From NCBI GenBank assembly GCA_963768185.1, contig CAVYGS010000004.1, forward strand, positions 1,302,001-1,366,000: 64,000 nucleotides of DNA, given 5' to 3'. The notes beneath the pieces are model-generated. The model was not told the origin of the DNA, searched no databases, and was given only the letters and a program-made list of their open reading frames with translations. Positions 16,407-26,925 of the stretch are shown piece by piece; position 1 is the first letter of the stretch, and each line of letters begins with the position of its first letter. The stretch is from Palsa-461 sp963768185 (GTDB taxonomy: Bacteria; Actinomycetota; Acidimicrobiia; Acidimicrobiales; RAAP-2). Made by a program: the position numbers and the translations under genes.

Positions 16407-18230
16407 GTGAGCTTCGGATTCAGGCACAACGGATCCAACGGGTCGAACGGGGCTGTCCACACGCTGGGAGGCGGAGCAGGACGTCGATTTCGGCCGATCG
16501 AGAACAACGACCGCTACAAGTGGATCGCCCTCACCAACACCACCCTCGGGGTCTTCCTGATCACGGTCGACTCGTCGATCATGCTGATCGCCCTGCCGGA
16601 CATCTTCAAGGGCATCCGGCTGGACCCGCTCCTCCCGGGCAACAGCTTCTATCTGCTCTGGATGATCCTGAGCTTCCTCGTCACTACGAGTGTGCTCGTC
16701 GTGAGCCTTGGGCGTCTTGGCGACATCTACGGCCGGGTCCGGATGTACAACTTCGGGTTCGCGTTCTACACGTTCTTCTCGCTGCTGCTCACGATCACAT
16801 GGATGTCGGGCACGACGGCCGCGCTGTACCTCGTCATCATGCGGGTGTTCCAGGGAGTCGGGGCGGCCTTTTTGTGGGCGAACTCGTCGGCGATCCTGAC
16901 CGACGCCTTCCCCGAACACCAGCGCGGCATGGCCCTGGGGGTCAACCAGGTGTTCGGGATCGCCGGCATGTTCATCGGGCTGGTGCTCGGCGGTGTCCTC
17001 GGCCCGATCCAGTGGCGGCTCATCTTCTTGGTGTCGGTCCCGGTCGGGCTGTTCGGGACCGTCTGGGCCTACCTCAAGCTGCGCGAGGGGCCCCGGGTCT
17101 CCAACGCGCGGGTCGACTGGCTGGGCAACCTCACCTTCGCGGTCGGCCTGATCCTGCTCATGGTCGGGATCACCTACGGCATCCAGCCGTACGGCACCTC
17201 GAGCATGGGATGGATGAGCCCCTTCGTCCTCTCGACGATCTCCTCGGGGGTGGCGCTGCTCGTCTTGTTCGGCTTCATCGAGAAGAGGGTCCCCGATCCC
17301 ATGTTCCGGCTCTCGCTGTTCAAGATCCGGGCGTACACCGCCGGCAGTGTGGCCACACTGCTGAGCGCCATCGGTCGGGGCGGCTTGATGTTCATGCTCA
17401 TCATCTGGCTGCAGGGGATCTGGCTGCCCCTGCACGGCTACAACGCGATCCGCACGCCGCTGTGGGCCGGCATCTATATGCTCCCCCTCACTGCCGGGTT
17501 CCTCCTGGCGGGCCCGATCTCGGGCATCCTCTCGGACCGCTTCGGGTCCCGTCCGTTCGCGACGGGGGGCATGCTCGGGGCCGCGCTGAGCTTCTTCTTG
17601 CTGGAGCTCTTGCCGGTCAACTTCTCCTACGAGGTGTTCGCGCCCCTCCTGCTCTTGAACGGGCTTTCGATGGGCGCATTCGCCGCGCCCAACCGCGGCC
17701 GGGGTGATGAACAGCCTCCCGGCGGCCCACCGCGGGGTGGGCTCGGGAATGAACACGACCTTCCAGAACGCCGCCCAGGTGCTCTCGATCGGCATCTTCT
17801 TCACGCTCATGATCATCGGGCTGAGCTCGACGCTGTCGACCAACCTGTACAACGGGCTCATCTCCCAGCACGTCCCGGTCGCCGCAGCGACCCGCGTCGC
17901 CCACCTGCCGCCGGTCTCCACGCTGTTCGCGGCGTTCCTGGGCTACAGCCCGATGCAGCACCTTTTGGGGGCGAACGTGCTGGCCCATCTGCCGAAGGCC
18001 GACGCCGCCCGCCTTCTCGCCCGCAGCTACTTCCCGCACCTCATCTCGGGCGCGTCTCGCGGGGCCTGCACACCGCGTTCGACTTCGCGGTGATCGCCTG
18101 TCTGATCGCGGCGGGGGCGTCGTGGATGCGGGGTGGCAAGTTCATCTACTCCGAGCCGGCGCTGACCCCGGCGGCTGACGCGGTCGAGGAGGCCCCGGCG
18201 GTCCTGCAGCCGGCGGGCGTCGAGCGCTGA
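16407..18230 (+). CDS. MFS drug/proton antiporter, DHA2 (EmrB/QacA) type, frameshifted
   Basis: A 14-helix major facilitator exporter. The N-terminal part shows the motif C/D region TLGVFLITVDSSIMLIALP, motif A LGRLGDIYGRVR between helices 2 and 3 and GLVLGGVLGPIQWRLIFLV after helix 5, typical of EmrB/QacA proteins that extrude lipophilic compounds. The frame breaks near 17696, where an extra G precedes GVMNSLPAAHRGVGSG (motif of late helices), and returns near 18050 before GLHTAFDFAVIACLIAAG. Both are single-base indels. Start GTG at 16407. Its TGA overlaps the ATG of the MerR gene, so the MerR protein may regulate this exporter. Confidence 0.85.
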   Translation: MSFGFRHNGSNGSNGAVHTLGGGAGRRFRPIENNDRYKWIALTNTTLGVFLITVDSSIMLIALPDIFKGIRLDPLLPGNSFYLLWMILSFLVTTSVLVVSLGRLGDIYGRVRMYNFGFAFYTFFSLLLTITWMSGTTAALYLVIMRVFQGVGAAFLWANSSAILTDAFPEHQRGMALGVNQVFGIAGMFIGLVLGGVLGPIQWRLIFLVSVPVGLFGTVWAYLKLREGPRVSNARVDWLGNLTFAVGLILLMVGITYGIQPYGTSSMGWMSPFVLSTISSGVALLVLFGFIEKRVPDPMFRLSLFKIRAYTAGSVATLLSAIGRGGLMFMLIIWLQGIWLPLHGYNAIRTPLWAGIYMLPLTAGFLLAGPISGILSDRFGSRPFATGGMLGAALSFFLLELLPVNFSYEVFAPLLLLNGLSMGAFAAPNRGRGDEQPPGGPPRGGLGNEHDLPERRPGALDRHLLHAHDHRAELDAVDQPVQRAHLPARPGRRSDPRRPPAAGLHAVRGVPGLQPDAAPFGGERAGPSAEGRRRPPSRPQLLPAPHLGRVSRGLHTAFDFAVIACLIAAGASWMRGGKFIYSEPALTPAADAVEEAPAVLQPAGVER

Positions 18231-18738
18231 TGACAATGGCCCGGCCCGAGGCCGAGACCCCGACGCAGGACGAGCCCCGGCTGCGCATCGGGGAGATGGC
18301 CAAGGAGACCGGCCTCACCCGCGGACGCTTCGCTACTGGGAGGAGATCGGGCTGCTCCAACCCGTCGGCTACCGGGGGAGCGGCGAGCGCCTGTACTCGG
18401 TGGCCGAGCGCGAGCGGGTGGTCCACATCCGGGAGCTCCAGGACCTGCTCGGCCTCACCCTGGCCGAGATCCACGACGTACTGGCTTCGGAGGATGCGCT
18501 CGAGCGGGCGCGGCGGGCCGCCCGGGCCAGCGCGCCCACCCCCAAGCGGCTGCGGCTTCTGGCCGACGCCATCGAAGCCAACGAGACCCTCCTCCAACGC
18601 ATCAACGAGCGGCTGGCCAGGATCGGCGAGTTCCGCGACGAGTGCGCCGAGCGGGGTGAGCGCATGCGGGCCCGCCGGGTCGAGCTCGAAGCCGAGGTGC
18701 GGGCCTCGGACGTTCGCTCCAAGCCCAAGGGTCGATAG
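18230..18738 (+). CDS. MerR-family transcriptional regulator, frameshifted
   Basis: A MerR-type activator of about 169 residues. RIGEMAKETGLT gives helix-turn-helix, then after a missing C in the run at 18318-18320 the frame continues RTLRYWEEIGLLQPVGYRG, the wing typical of MerR, with a dimerisation coiled coil (LEDL-type, ERVVHIRELQDLLGLTLAEI) and a charged C-terminal helix. No metal-binding cysteine cluster is seen, so it is closer to drug-sensing members. Starts at ATG 18230, sharing its A with the exporter stop codon. Confidence 0.83.
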
Positions 18739-18754
18739 GTCTAGCCTTCGGGCC

Positions 18755-19421
18755 GTGGCGCTGCGGATCGTCCTCGCCGAGGACAACTACATCGTGCGCG
18801 AGGGGGTGGGGAAGCTCATCGCCTCCGAAGACGACCTGGAGGTCGTGGCGGCCTGCGCCGACTACGACGCGCTGATGCGGGTGACCGCCGCCGAAAAGCC
18901 CGACGTGGTCGTCACCGACATCCGGATGCCCCCGACCGGGACCGACGAGGGGATCCGGGCCGCCAACGAGCTGCGCGAGCAGCTCCCCGAACTGGGCGTC
19001 GTCGTGCTCTCGCAGTACTCCGAGCCCGCGCTACGCGCTCGACTTCCTGGAGCATGGCTCGCGGGGCCGCGCCTACCTGCTGAAGGAGCGGGTGTCGGAC
19101 ATCGGCCAGCTGGCCCAGGCCATCCGGGAGGTGGCCCGGGGCGGCTCGGTGATCGACCCCGAGGTGGTGGATGCGCTGGTGGCGGCCCGCTCGCGGGCGG
19201 CCGACTCACCGCTGCGTTCGCTGACTCCCCGCGAGACCGAGATCCTGGGCGAGATGGCCCAGGGCAAGAACAACGCCGCGGTCGCCGCGTCCCTTGTGCT
19301 GTCCGAGCGGGCCGTGGAGAAGCACATCAACTCGATCTTCTCCAAGCTCGACCTCTCCCAGGAGCCCGACGTCCACCGCCGGGTGAAGGCGGTTCTCCTC
19401 TTCCTCTCCGCCCAAAGCTGA
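18755..19421 (+). CDS. NarL/LuxR-family response regulator, frameshifted
   Basis: A two-domain regulator of about 220 residues. The receiver has the acidic pocket AEDN and phosphoacceptor Asp55 in VVVTDIRMPP; the effector is a LuxR helix-turn-helix (SLTPRETEILGEMAQGKNNA then LSERAVEKHINSIFSKLDL). One surplus base near 19026-19030 breaks the frame between SQYSEPA and YALDFLEHGSRG. Start GTG at 18755. The receiver is strikingly similar to the receiver of the cyclase fusion at 22.9-24.2 kb (shared VVVTDIRMPP, GVVVLSQ, GGSVxDP), suggesting duplication within the locus. Confidence 0.87.
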
Positions 19422-19515
19422 CCGGCGCGTCCGGGCGCCGGGGGTGCTGCCACCCCCGGGCGGGGGAGTGCTGTCCGTGTAGGCCACGCCGTCACGGCAA
19501 TGTCAGGATGGACGA

Positions 19516-19963
19516 GTGTCCGACCAGGTCGTGAGGGTGCTGGTCGTCGACGACCAGGCGCCGTTCCGGGTCGCGGCCAAGGCGGTGGTCGCGCGCCACC
19601 GCGGGCTTCGAGACGGTCGCCGAGGCCAAGTCGGGGAGGAGGCCGTCGACCAGGTGGCCGAGGCCTCGCCCGACCTGGTGCTCATGGACATCAACATGGA
19701 GGGCATCGGCGGCATCGAGGCCACCCGCCGGATCACCGAGGCGCACCCCGAAGTCCGGGTCGTGCTCCTGTCGACCTACGACGCCGAGGACCTCCCCGAC
19801 GACGCCCGGCACTGCGGCGCCGTCCGCGTACGTCCACAAGGAGCAGTTCGGCCCGGACGTCTTCGCAGGACGCGCTGGGATCCGGGCCGGAGCACCCGAC
19901 CGCACCGGCGACTGGAGCCGAGTGGCTGACCCAGTGGCGACGGTGGGCTGGCTCGCCGTGTGA
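19516..19963 (+). CDS. Single-domain response regulator (receiver only), frameshifted
   Basis: A receiver domain of about 148 residues without an output domain. VLVVDDQ opens the fold, LVLMDINMEGIGGIEATRRI holds the phosphoacceptor Asp and SAYVHKEQF the conserved Lys. Three single-base indels occur (extra C near 19600, missing G near 19636, extra C near 19812); correcting them restores a standard receiver up to a TGA at 19961-19963. It is convergent with, and touches, the histidine kinase gene. A CheY-like phosphate shuttle or sink in this signalling cluster is a reasonable guess. Confidence 0.78.
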
Positions 19964-22142
19964 GGTCGGCACCCGGCCGGTGACCGTCGTGCCCTTGCCG
20001 ACCACCGCTGTCTACCCGCAGGGTGCCGCCGACCGCGCCCACGCGGTCGCTCATGTTGACGAAGCCGGCCCCCTTGCCGGCCGCGCCCGTTCATGTCGAA
20101 GCCGGCCCCGGTGTCGGCCACCTCGAAGGCGAGCTGGTCGCCGTCCTCGCCAGACTCGAACGGTCGCCGAGGCGCCCTCGCCGGCGTGCTTGCCGGCATT
20201 CTGGAGCGCCTCCATGCAGCAGAAGTAGACGGCCGCCTCCGTCTCGGGGGAGTACCGGCCGAGGTCGGTCGCCTCCACGGTGGTCGGGAGCGCGGCCCGC
20301 CCGGCGGCGGCCCGCAGCGCCTCCTCGAGGCCCCGGTCGATGAGCAGCGGCGGGTAGATGCCGTGGGCCAGCGCCCGCAGCTCCTGGACGGCGTCTTGGA
20401 GGTCGAGGCCCAGCTGGTCGAGCAGCTCGAAGGAGGACTCGAGGTCGGTCTCGGCCAGCTTGCGGGCCAGGCGCACGTTGACCGCCAGCGCGACCAGGTG
20501 CTGCTGGGCGCCGTCGTGGAGGTTGCGCTCGATCTCGCGCCGGGCGGCGTCGGACGCCGCCACGATGCGGGCCCGGGAGGCGCTGCAGCTCGTCGGCCTG
20601 ACGCTGGACCTCCTCCAAGGACTCCTGGAGCGCGGAGTCGAGCTCGACGTTGTGCAGGGCCAGCCCGACCTGGCGGGCCAGCTCGGTCAGCATCGTGTCG
20701 TCATCGGTCGTGAACTGGTCGCCGCCCGGCGGCCGCACGGCCACGATCAGACCCAGGACCTGGCCCGAGTGCGTCGTCGGCGCGACGCGCAGGATCGAGT
20801 CCTCCCGGCCGACCAACATGGCGGGCAGCCAGACCTCGAGCCAGGCGGTGCCGGTCACCCCGGCCCGGGCCACGACGAGCTGCTCCTCGTCGCTGATCGT
20901 GAGGCGGGTGACGGGGACGTCGGGGACCGACACCGTGCGCTCGAGCCGGCCCCCCGAGCCCGTCCACACCTCCGCCGCCGCTCAGCGCGAGCGTCTTGCG
21001 CAGCGACTCGGCCACCTGCAAGAGCAGCTCGTCCATCGGGATGGCCCGGGACAGCCGGCTGCCGAAGGTCCGCAGCACCGCGTCGGGCGCCTCGCGCTCG
21101 CCGTAGACGATGCGGTTGGCGATCTGACCGAGCCGCTGGCGCGCCGGGCCGTAGATCAAGGCGGCGATCGCGGCGGCCGCCATCGAGAGCCCGAGCAGGA
21201 CGTGGTCCCTGCACTTGTGGTGTGGGGGTGTGGCCAGCCCGAGCACGACGACCAGGTAGACGACGACCACGATGCCGGTCAGCCCGGCCAGCGACACCGT
21301 GTGGGCGAGGATCCGGTCGATGCGGGCCGCAAAGCGCCGAGTCCCGGCCATCACGATCGCCACCGCGACGGGGATGCAGCGCGACCGAGACCACGAGCGA
21401 CGGTCGGTGGCGGCCAACCCCACAGCAGTCGCCCGCCGATCGCCACGAGCAGCGTCTCGACGCGTGAGCGCGGTCGCCCACCCGAACCACTGCATGCGCT
21501 GGCGCTCGAGCCCGGCCGAGCGCGCGTAGCGACGTTGGGACACCGACGAAGCCGATCCCGAGCGCGAGGACGAGCTCGATGAGGATCGGCCAGAGCGGGA
21601 GCGAGGGGCGCCGGGTCCACAGCGTCACGCCGACCGCCGGTGCCGACCAGATACCCGATCCCGATCGGCGCTGCGGCTGAAGCGGCAGCTGCCGTCGGGG
21701 AGGCCAAGCAGGAAGTGCATGACGGCGACCGGGAACAGCGCGAGCGCGACCGGCTCGCCGACGCGGGCGAACTGGATGAAGAGGCGGCCGCGCCGCTCGC
21801 TCCGTGCGGGTTGGCCGAGATCAGCGCGCTGAGCGCGGTGGCGGCCCCGGCGAGCGCCGCGCACAGGAGGGCCAGGATCGGCTGGCGCTCCGAGGGCCGC
21901 CGGGAGAGCGCGAAGGTGCCGGCCAGCGCGAACGTGCGACACGACGACGCAGCGCACCACTTGGGTGGCCAGGTCGCCGTGGGGGTCGACGAGCGGGGCC
22001 GAGATCGCCGCCGGCCAGCGCGACCGCGCCGAGCAGCGCCGCCGAGCAGCGCCAGACCGGGCCGGGCGGCCTCGCGCGGCACTCCTCTCGCGGCTGCGCC
22101 CGAGCTGGCTGACGATGATCGGGCGACGGCGCCGTCGCTCAC
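19964..22142 (-). CDS. Membrane histidine kinase with GAF domain (NarL/DegS-type), heavily frameshifted
   Basis: A sensor kinase of roughly 700 residues whose parts can be followed through at least eight frame changes. N-terminal hydrophobic helices include ILALLCAALAGAATALSALI, VALALFPVAVMHFLLGL, WPILIELVLALGIGFVG and SLAGLTGIVVVVYLVVVLGL. They are followed by LRTFGSRLSRAIPMDELLLQ, a GAF domain (ILRVAPTTHSGQVLGLIVAV), the HisKA_3 box REIERNLHDGAQQHLVAL with the phosphoacceptor His, and an HATPase with EALQNAGKHA and VADTGAGFDMNG. The GTG at 22142 overlaps the ABC ATPase stop (GTGA). The 3' end is approximate because frames shift near 20050-19970. Partners are likely the nearby receivers. Confidence 0.82.
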
Positions 22143-22865
22143 TCTGCTGCCCGCGGGTGCCCCCGCCGTGACGGCCGCGGCGTTGCCCCGACCGTCGTCC
22201 TCGACCCGGCCGTCGCGCATCCGCACGATGCGTGACGCCGGGTGCGGCCACCTCCTCGTCGTGGGTGACGAGGAGGATCGCCTGGCCGCCCGCATGCAGG
22301 CGGCGGAACAGCTCGAGCACCTCGAGTCCGCCCTCGGAGTCGAGCGCGCCGGTGGGCTCGTCGGCCAACAGCAGCGTGGGGGCGTTGGCCAGCGCCCGGG
22401 CGATGGCCAGGCGCTGGCGCTGGCCGCCCGAAAGGACGCCCGGGCGCGCTGCGTGCCTTGTCGCCCAGGCCGAGCAGGTCGAGCAGGTCACGGGCCCGGC
22501 TCTCGGCCTGGCGGCGCTTGGTGCCGGCGATCACGGCCGGGCAGGGTCACGTTCTCGAGCACGCTCATCCCCTCCAAGAGGTTGAAGAACTGGAAGACGA
22601 TGCCGATGTGGCGCCGCCGCATGCGGGCCAGCTCGTTCTCGTCCTTGTCGGCGAGCGACTCGCCGGCCACGATGATCTCACCCTCGGTCGGCGCGTCGAG
22701 GCCGGCCACCAGGTTGAGCAGGGTCGACTTGCCGCAGCCCGAGGGTCCCATGACCGCGACGAACTCGCCCTCGTCCATGGTCATGTCGAGCCCGCGCAGC
22801 GCCCGGACCGGGGCCCCTTCGGACTCGTAGGTCTTGCGGACCCCTTTCGCCTCGATGACGTTCAT
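22139..22865 (-). CDS. ABC transporter ATP-binding protein (MacB/LolD type), frameshifted
   Basis: An ATPase of about 240 residues. Walker A GPSGCGKST is at residues 40-48, the Q-loop reads GIVFQFFNLLEGMSV, the signature LSGGQRQRLAIARAL, Walker B LLLADEPTGALD and the switch His LLVTHDEEVA. Its family partners with FtsX-like permeases in export or membrane-stress systems. Indels near 22545, 22450 and 22240 split it. No permease lies beside it; the FtsX-like protein at 30.3-32.9 kb is a candidate partner. ATG at 22863-22865 overlaps the end region of the cyclase gene and its stop overlaps the kinase start, so all three are co-transcribed. Confidence 0.87.
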
Positions 22866-22878
22866 CGGTTCTCCTCGC

Positions 22879-24236
22879 TCAGCCCGAGCCCAAGGGCGCG
22901 GGGGTCGGTCTCGTCGCCGCCGCGATGCGCCACGCGGCGACCGGGGTGTCCCGGCCCTTCACCAAGGCGGGGGGGAGCTCCTCGGCGTCCGGCGGCGTCG
23001 GCCAGGTCGCGGTAGGTGGCCTCGGACAGCACGGTGTCGCCGGGCTCGGCCCACTGCTGGAGGCGCTGGGCCAGGTTCACGGTGTCGCCGACGAGGGTGT
23101 ACTCGAGCCGCTCCTCGGAGCCGAGCAGGGCGGCGGCCACCGGGCCGGTGGTCACGCCGATGCCGAGGCCGAACTCGGGCAGGCCCTGCTCGATCCAGCG
23201 CTCGTTCACCTGCGTCCTGGGCCTCGTGCATGGCGAGCGCCGCCTGGACGGCCCGCTCGGCGTGGTCCTCCATGGCCACGGGCGCGCCGAAGACGGCCAT
23301 CACCGCGTCGCCGACGAACTGCATCACGGTGCCGTCGACCGAGAGGATGGCCTTGTTCATCTCGCCGCGGTGCACGTTGAGCTGGCCGGCCAGCGCGCTC
23401 GGGTCCGCGTGCTCGGCGATCGTCGAGTAGCCGCGGATGTCGGACATGAGCACGCTCACGACGAGCTGCTTGGTCTCGCCGGCCTCCCGCCCCTGGCTCC
23501 GCAGCATGTCAGCCACGCCGCCGGGGAGCAGGCGGCTCAGCGTCTCGCCCTGCTCCTCGCGGTTGACGATCGCCTCGTGCAGCATGCGCAGGCGGCGCAG
23601 CGAGCTCTGCCCGCCGGCGCTCGCGTCCTGGGCGACCCGCAGGAAGAGCTTCTCGACCGCCTCGGACGCCGCTGCGGGAGTGATCCCCTGGGCGGCAGCG
23701 ATGGCCTTGATCGGGCGTCCCTCGGCGACGAGCCGGAGCAGCTCCTCGTCGTGCTCGCCGAGGTCGCCGGTGTCGGTGACCGGGTGGACCATGGCCTCGA
23801 CGATCTGGGGGTCGAGCACCGAACCACCGGTCGCGACGGTCCGCACGGCGCGGGCCAGCTGGTCGCCCTCGGCCACCCGGTCCTTCAAGAGGTAGCCGTA
23901 GCCGGCCGCCCCTTGCTCCAGGAGCGAGATGGCGTACTCGGGGTCGTCGAACTGGGAGAGCACGACGACGCCGGTGCCGGGGTGGCGCTTGCGGATCTCG
24001 TGCGCGGCGTCGATGCCCTCGCGCTGGAAGGAGGGGGGCATGCGGATGTCGGTGACGACGACCTGGGGGGCGGTCGCGCTGGCCCCGGCCACCAGCTCGT
24101 CGTAGTCGGCCGCGGTGCCGACGATGGTGAGGTCGGGCTCGAGCGAGAGCAGCGCCTGGACCCCGGCCCGCACGATCAGGTTGTCGTCGGCCAGAAAGAC
24201 GGTGATGGACTGGTCGCTCGCTCCGCCCGAGGACAT
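22879..24236 (-). CDS. Receiver - HTH-like - class III nucleotidyl cyclase fusion, frameshifted
   Basis: A response regulator of about 450 residues ending in an adenylate/guanylate cyclase domain. The receiver has FLADDN and phosphoacceptor Asp63 in VVVTDIRMPP. A degenerate LuxR-like segment follows (EELLRLVAEGRPIKAIAAAQ). The cyclase domain begins near residue 258: metal-binding Asp in LMSDIRGYST and in VGDAVMAVFG, then GIGVTTGPVAAALLG and EYTLVGDTVNLAQRLQ. Indels near 23210 and 22995 break it; the frame reading ELPPALVKGRDTPVAAWRIA ends at 22879, whereas the uncorrected frame ends at 22862 in an ATGA with the ABC gene. It follows the cyclic-nucleotide-binding gene by 2 bases. Confidence 0.85.
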
Positions 24237-24238
24237 GC

Positions 24239-25272
24239 TCAGCCCTCTTCCTCGCGCCGGTGCCCCGAGGACAGCTCGACCAGCGCGTCGCGGTCGATCT
24301 CCTCCGCGGTGGCGACGGCCAGCTTGCAGTCGGTGACCGCAGTGACGGCGGCAGTGCGCTTCCCGCCCTCCAGGATCGCCCGTTCGCCGTGCATCGAGCC
24401 CGGCCCGTACTCGGCCAGGCGCTTCCCGTCGACCTCGATGCGTACCACCCCGTCGAGGACCAAGACCAGCTCCTTGCCGTCCTCGCCCTGGGTGAAGATC
24501 GCCGCACCTTTCTTGTACGTCGCGGATCTTGGGCTTGGCCGAGCCCTGCATGAGCTCGCTGGAGAGCTGGCGCTCGAGCGCCGACTCGACCTCGGTCGTG
24601 AGCGCGGGGGAGTCGCGGTCGCCCCAGGGGCTGTGCTTGCCGAAGGCGCGGCGGTACCAGGTGGAGAAGTCGATCACGCCGCTCTTGGAGAGCAGCTGGC
24701 CGTCGCTGCCGTAGACCCAGTGGCGCGGGAAGGGGCTGGCCCCGGTCATCTGCTCGGGTCACGGTCCCATCGGCCCGCAACGTGAGCGAGAGCGTCGTCC
24801 AGGCCAGCGGTGCCGAGAACTGCACGAAGGGTGGGCGGCGCACCCGGCGCGGGGCGGGGACGCCGGTCCGGCCGCCGGCGGTCTGCACGAAGGTGACCTC
24901 GGTGTCGCCGACGGTCGGGGCCGGCCGCAGGTCGCTCAGCGAGACGGCTTGGAAGGTGGCCTCCTTGGACCCGACGCGCAGCGTGGTGGCGCCGATGATC
25001 CCGCCGCCCGCGCTGCCGTGGCCGACGATCTTGCCGTCCTCGACCTCGATCCAGCCCTTCAGCTGGTTGGCGAAGCGGAACCGGTCGGCCGCCCGCAGCG
25101 CCTCAAGGTCGGTCACCACGTCTGGCGGCGCCTGGTCGTAGTGGGCGATGCCCATTTCGAAGGGGAGCTTGGTCGAGAGCCCCGAGATCGCCTCCGAGGG
25201 GATCCAGGAGATGGACGTCACCGAGCCCTGGATGCGGTTGTTCTTCTTGGTGATGCGGTCTGGCTGGCTCAT
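24239..25272 (-). CDS. Cyclic-nucleotide-binding protein with unknown N-terminal domain, frameshifted
   Basis: A protein of about 345 residues. The C-terminal 90 residues are a cNMP-binding beta-roll: AAIFTQGEDG, LVLVLDGVVRIEVDGKRL and a phosphate-binding cassette-like HGERAILEGGKRTAAV containing the Gly-Glu and Arg-Thr-Ala elements. There is no C-terminal helix-turn-helix, so it is not a CRP-type regulator. The N-terminal 240 residues, beginning MSQPDRITKKNNRIQ with many beta strands and a FSTWYRRAFGKHSPWG segment, match nothing I recognise. Indels near 24750 and 24520 interrupt the frame. It is the first gene of the operon with the cyclase and is the natural effector for the nucleotide that cyclase makes. 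Confidence 0.78.
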
Positions 25273-25398
25273 CTCGACCCCCCCGGTTTCCCCGGGCCTC
25301 GTGTCTCCCTCAACGCTACGTTTCGCCAGGCAGCGGGCCAAGGGTGATGCCCCGTGTCCACCCGTGGGGCTGGCACCCCCCGGCCCAGGGTCGGCTCG

Positions 25399-26848
25399 CT
25401 ACCCCTTTTGCAGGTCGGCCAGGGCAGTTTGGGCGGCGGCCAGGCCGCACATCCCGTGCACGCCCCCGCCCGGCGGGGTCGACGCCGAGCAGAGGTAGAC
25501 CCCTTTCACGGCGGTGCGGTAGGGGTTCCAGCGCGGCGTCGGGCGCAGCACGGTCTGGCGGAAGTTGGACAGCCCGCCGTTGATGTCGCCCCCGATGTAG
25601 TTGGGGTTGTAGGCCTCCATCTCCACTGCCGTCATGGTCGAGCGGGCCAGGATCAGGCGCCCGAACCCGGGAGCGAACCGCTCGATCTGGGCCTCGATCG
25701 CTTCGGTCATGTCGGTCGTGGACCCCGAGGGGCACGTGGCAGTACCCCCACAGCGTGTGCCGCCCTTCGGGGGCGCGGCTCGGGTCGACCACACCGGGCT
25801 GGGCGACCAGGCAGAAGGGCCGCTCGGCGTGGCGGCCCGCGCTGACCTCAGACTCGGAGCGCTCGACCTCTTCGAGCGGGCCGCAGACGTGCACCGTCCC
25901 GGCCTCCCGGCAGACCTCGGCCTCCCAGGGGACGGGGCCCGACAGCGCCCAGTCGACCTTGCACACGCCCGGTCCGTAGCGGAACCGCTCGAGCGGCCTC
26001 CGGGCGCGGCCCAGCCGATCGCCGGCCAGGTCCAGGAACTGGCGCGGGCGAGACGTCGAGCAGGACGGTGCGAGTGCCGGACAGCTCGTCGAGGCTCTTC
26101 ACCCAGCGGCCGGTGTGCACACGGCCGCCGAGCGACTCGAGCTCCTCGCAGAGGCCGGTCACGATCCGCTCGCTCCCACCCGCGACGACGGGCCAGCCGA
26201 GCGCGTGCGCCACCGTGATGAACAAGAGCCCGAACGACGAGGTGAGCGGGGCCGAGAGGGAGAGCATCGAGTGGGCGGCCGCGCCGGCGATGAGCGCCTG
26301 CGCCTCCTCGGTCCTGAAGCGCCGCGCGGTCCGTGACGCCGGGACAAGGCCGAGCAGCCCGAAGCGGGCCATGGCGAGCGGGGGCGGGGGCAGCGGGCGG
26401 ATCGGCCGCAGCACGGCGGGGAGGATCTTGTCGACGTTGCGCACGAGCGGGCCGAACAGGCGCCGATAGGTGCGCGCATCACGCCCGAGGGTCGCCGCGG
26501 TCTCGGCGACCGAAGGGAGGACCGCTGCGGCACGGCCCCCCTCCAGCGGGTGGGCGAAGGGCACCTTGGGCATGCAGAGCTGCACGCCGCGCGCCTCGAG
26601 GTCGACGTCGCGGAAGAACGGCGAAGAGATGAGGAGGGGGTGCACGGCCGAGCACACGTCGTGGCGGAAGCCCGGCAGGGTGAGCTCGGCGGTCCGGCAC
26701 CCGCCCCCGGGCTGCTCGGCTCCTTCGTAGACCTCGACCGACAGGCCCGCCGCGCCAGCGTCACCGCTGCGGCCAGTCCGTTGGGGCCCGACGCCGACGA
26801 CGATGGCCTCGGCACGCCGAGCGCATGCGTAGCGTTCGGCTCAGGCAC
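25399..26848 (-). CDS. Phytoene desaturase-like NAD(P)/FAD oxidoreductase, frameshifted
   Basis: A flavoprotein of about 480 residues of the COG1233 (CrtI/PYROXD2-like) group. The dinucleotide-binding start is IVVGVGPNGLAAAVTLA once an extra C near 26780 is removed; VCSAVHPLLISSPFFRDVDL, AHSMLSLSAPLTSSFGLLF and GWPVVAGGSERIV follow. The C-terminal FAD-contacting block is GVYLCSASTPPGGGVHGMCG. Further frame changes occur near 26740, 26045 and 25730. The start is uncertain within about 26800-26848. The reaction is unknown; the family includes carotenoid desaturases and many uncharacterised oxidases. It is upstream of, and co-directional with, the cyclic-nucleotide operon, 126 bases away, and divergent from the phosphatase-like gene. 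Confidence 0.82.
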
Positions 26849-26925
26849 CGCCCGGGGCGACTGCGACGGTGGCGTGACGGCGGGGCGCGATGCACCGAAC
26901 GGGCGGCTCCGCCATACTGCGGGCC

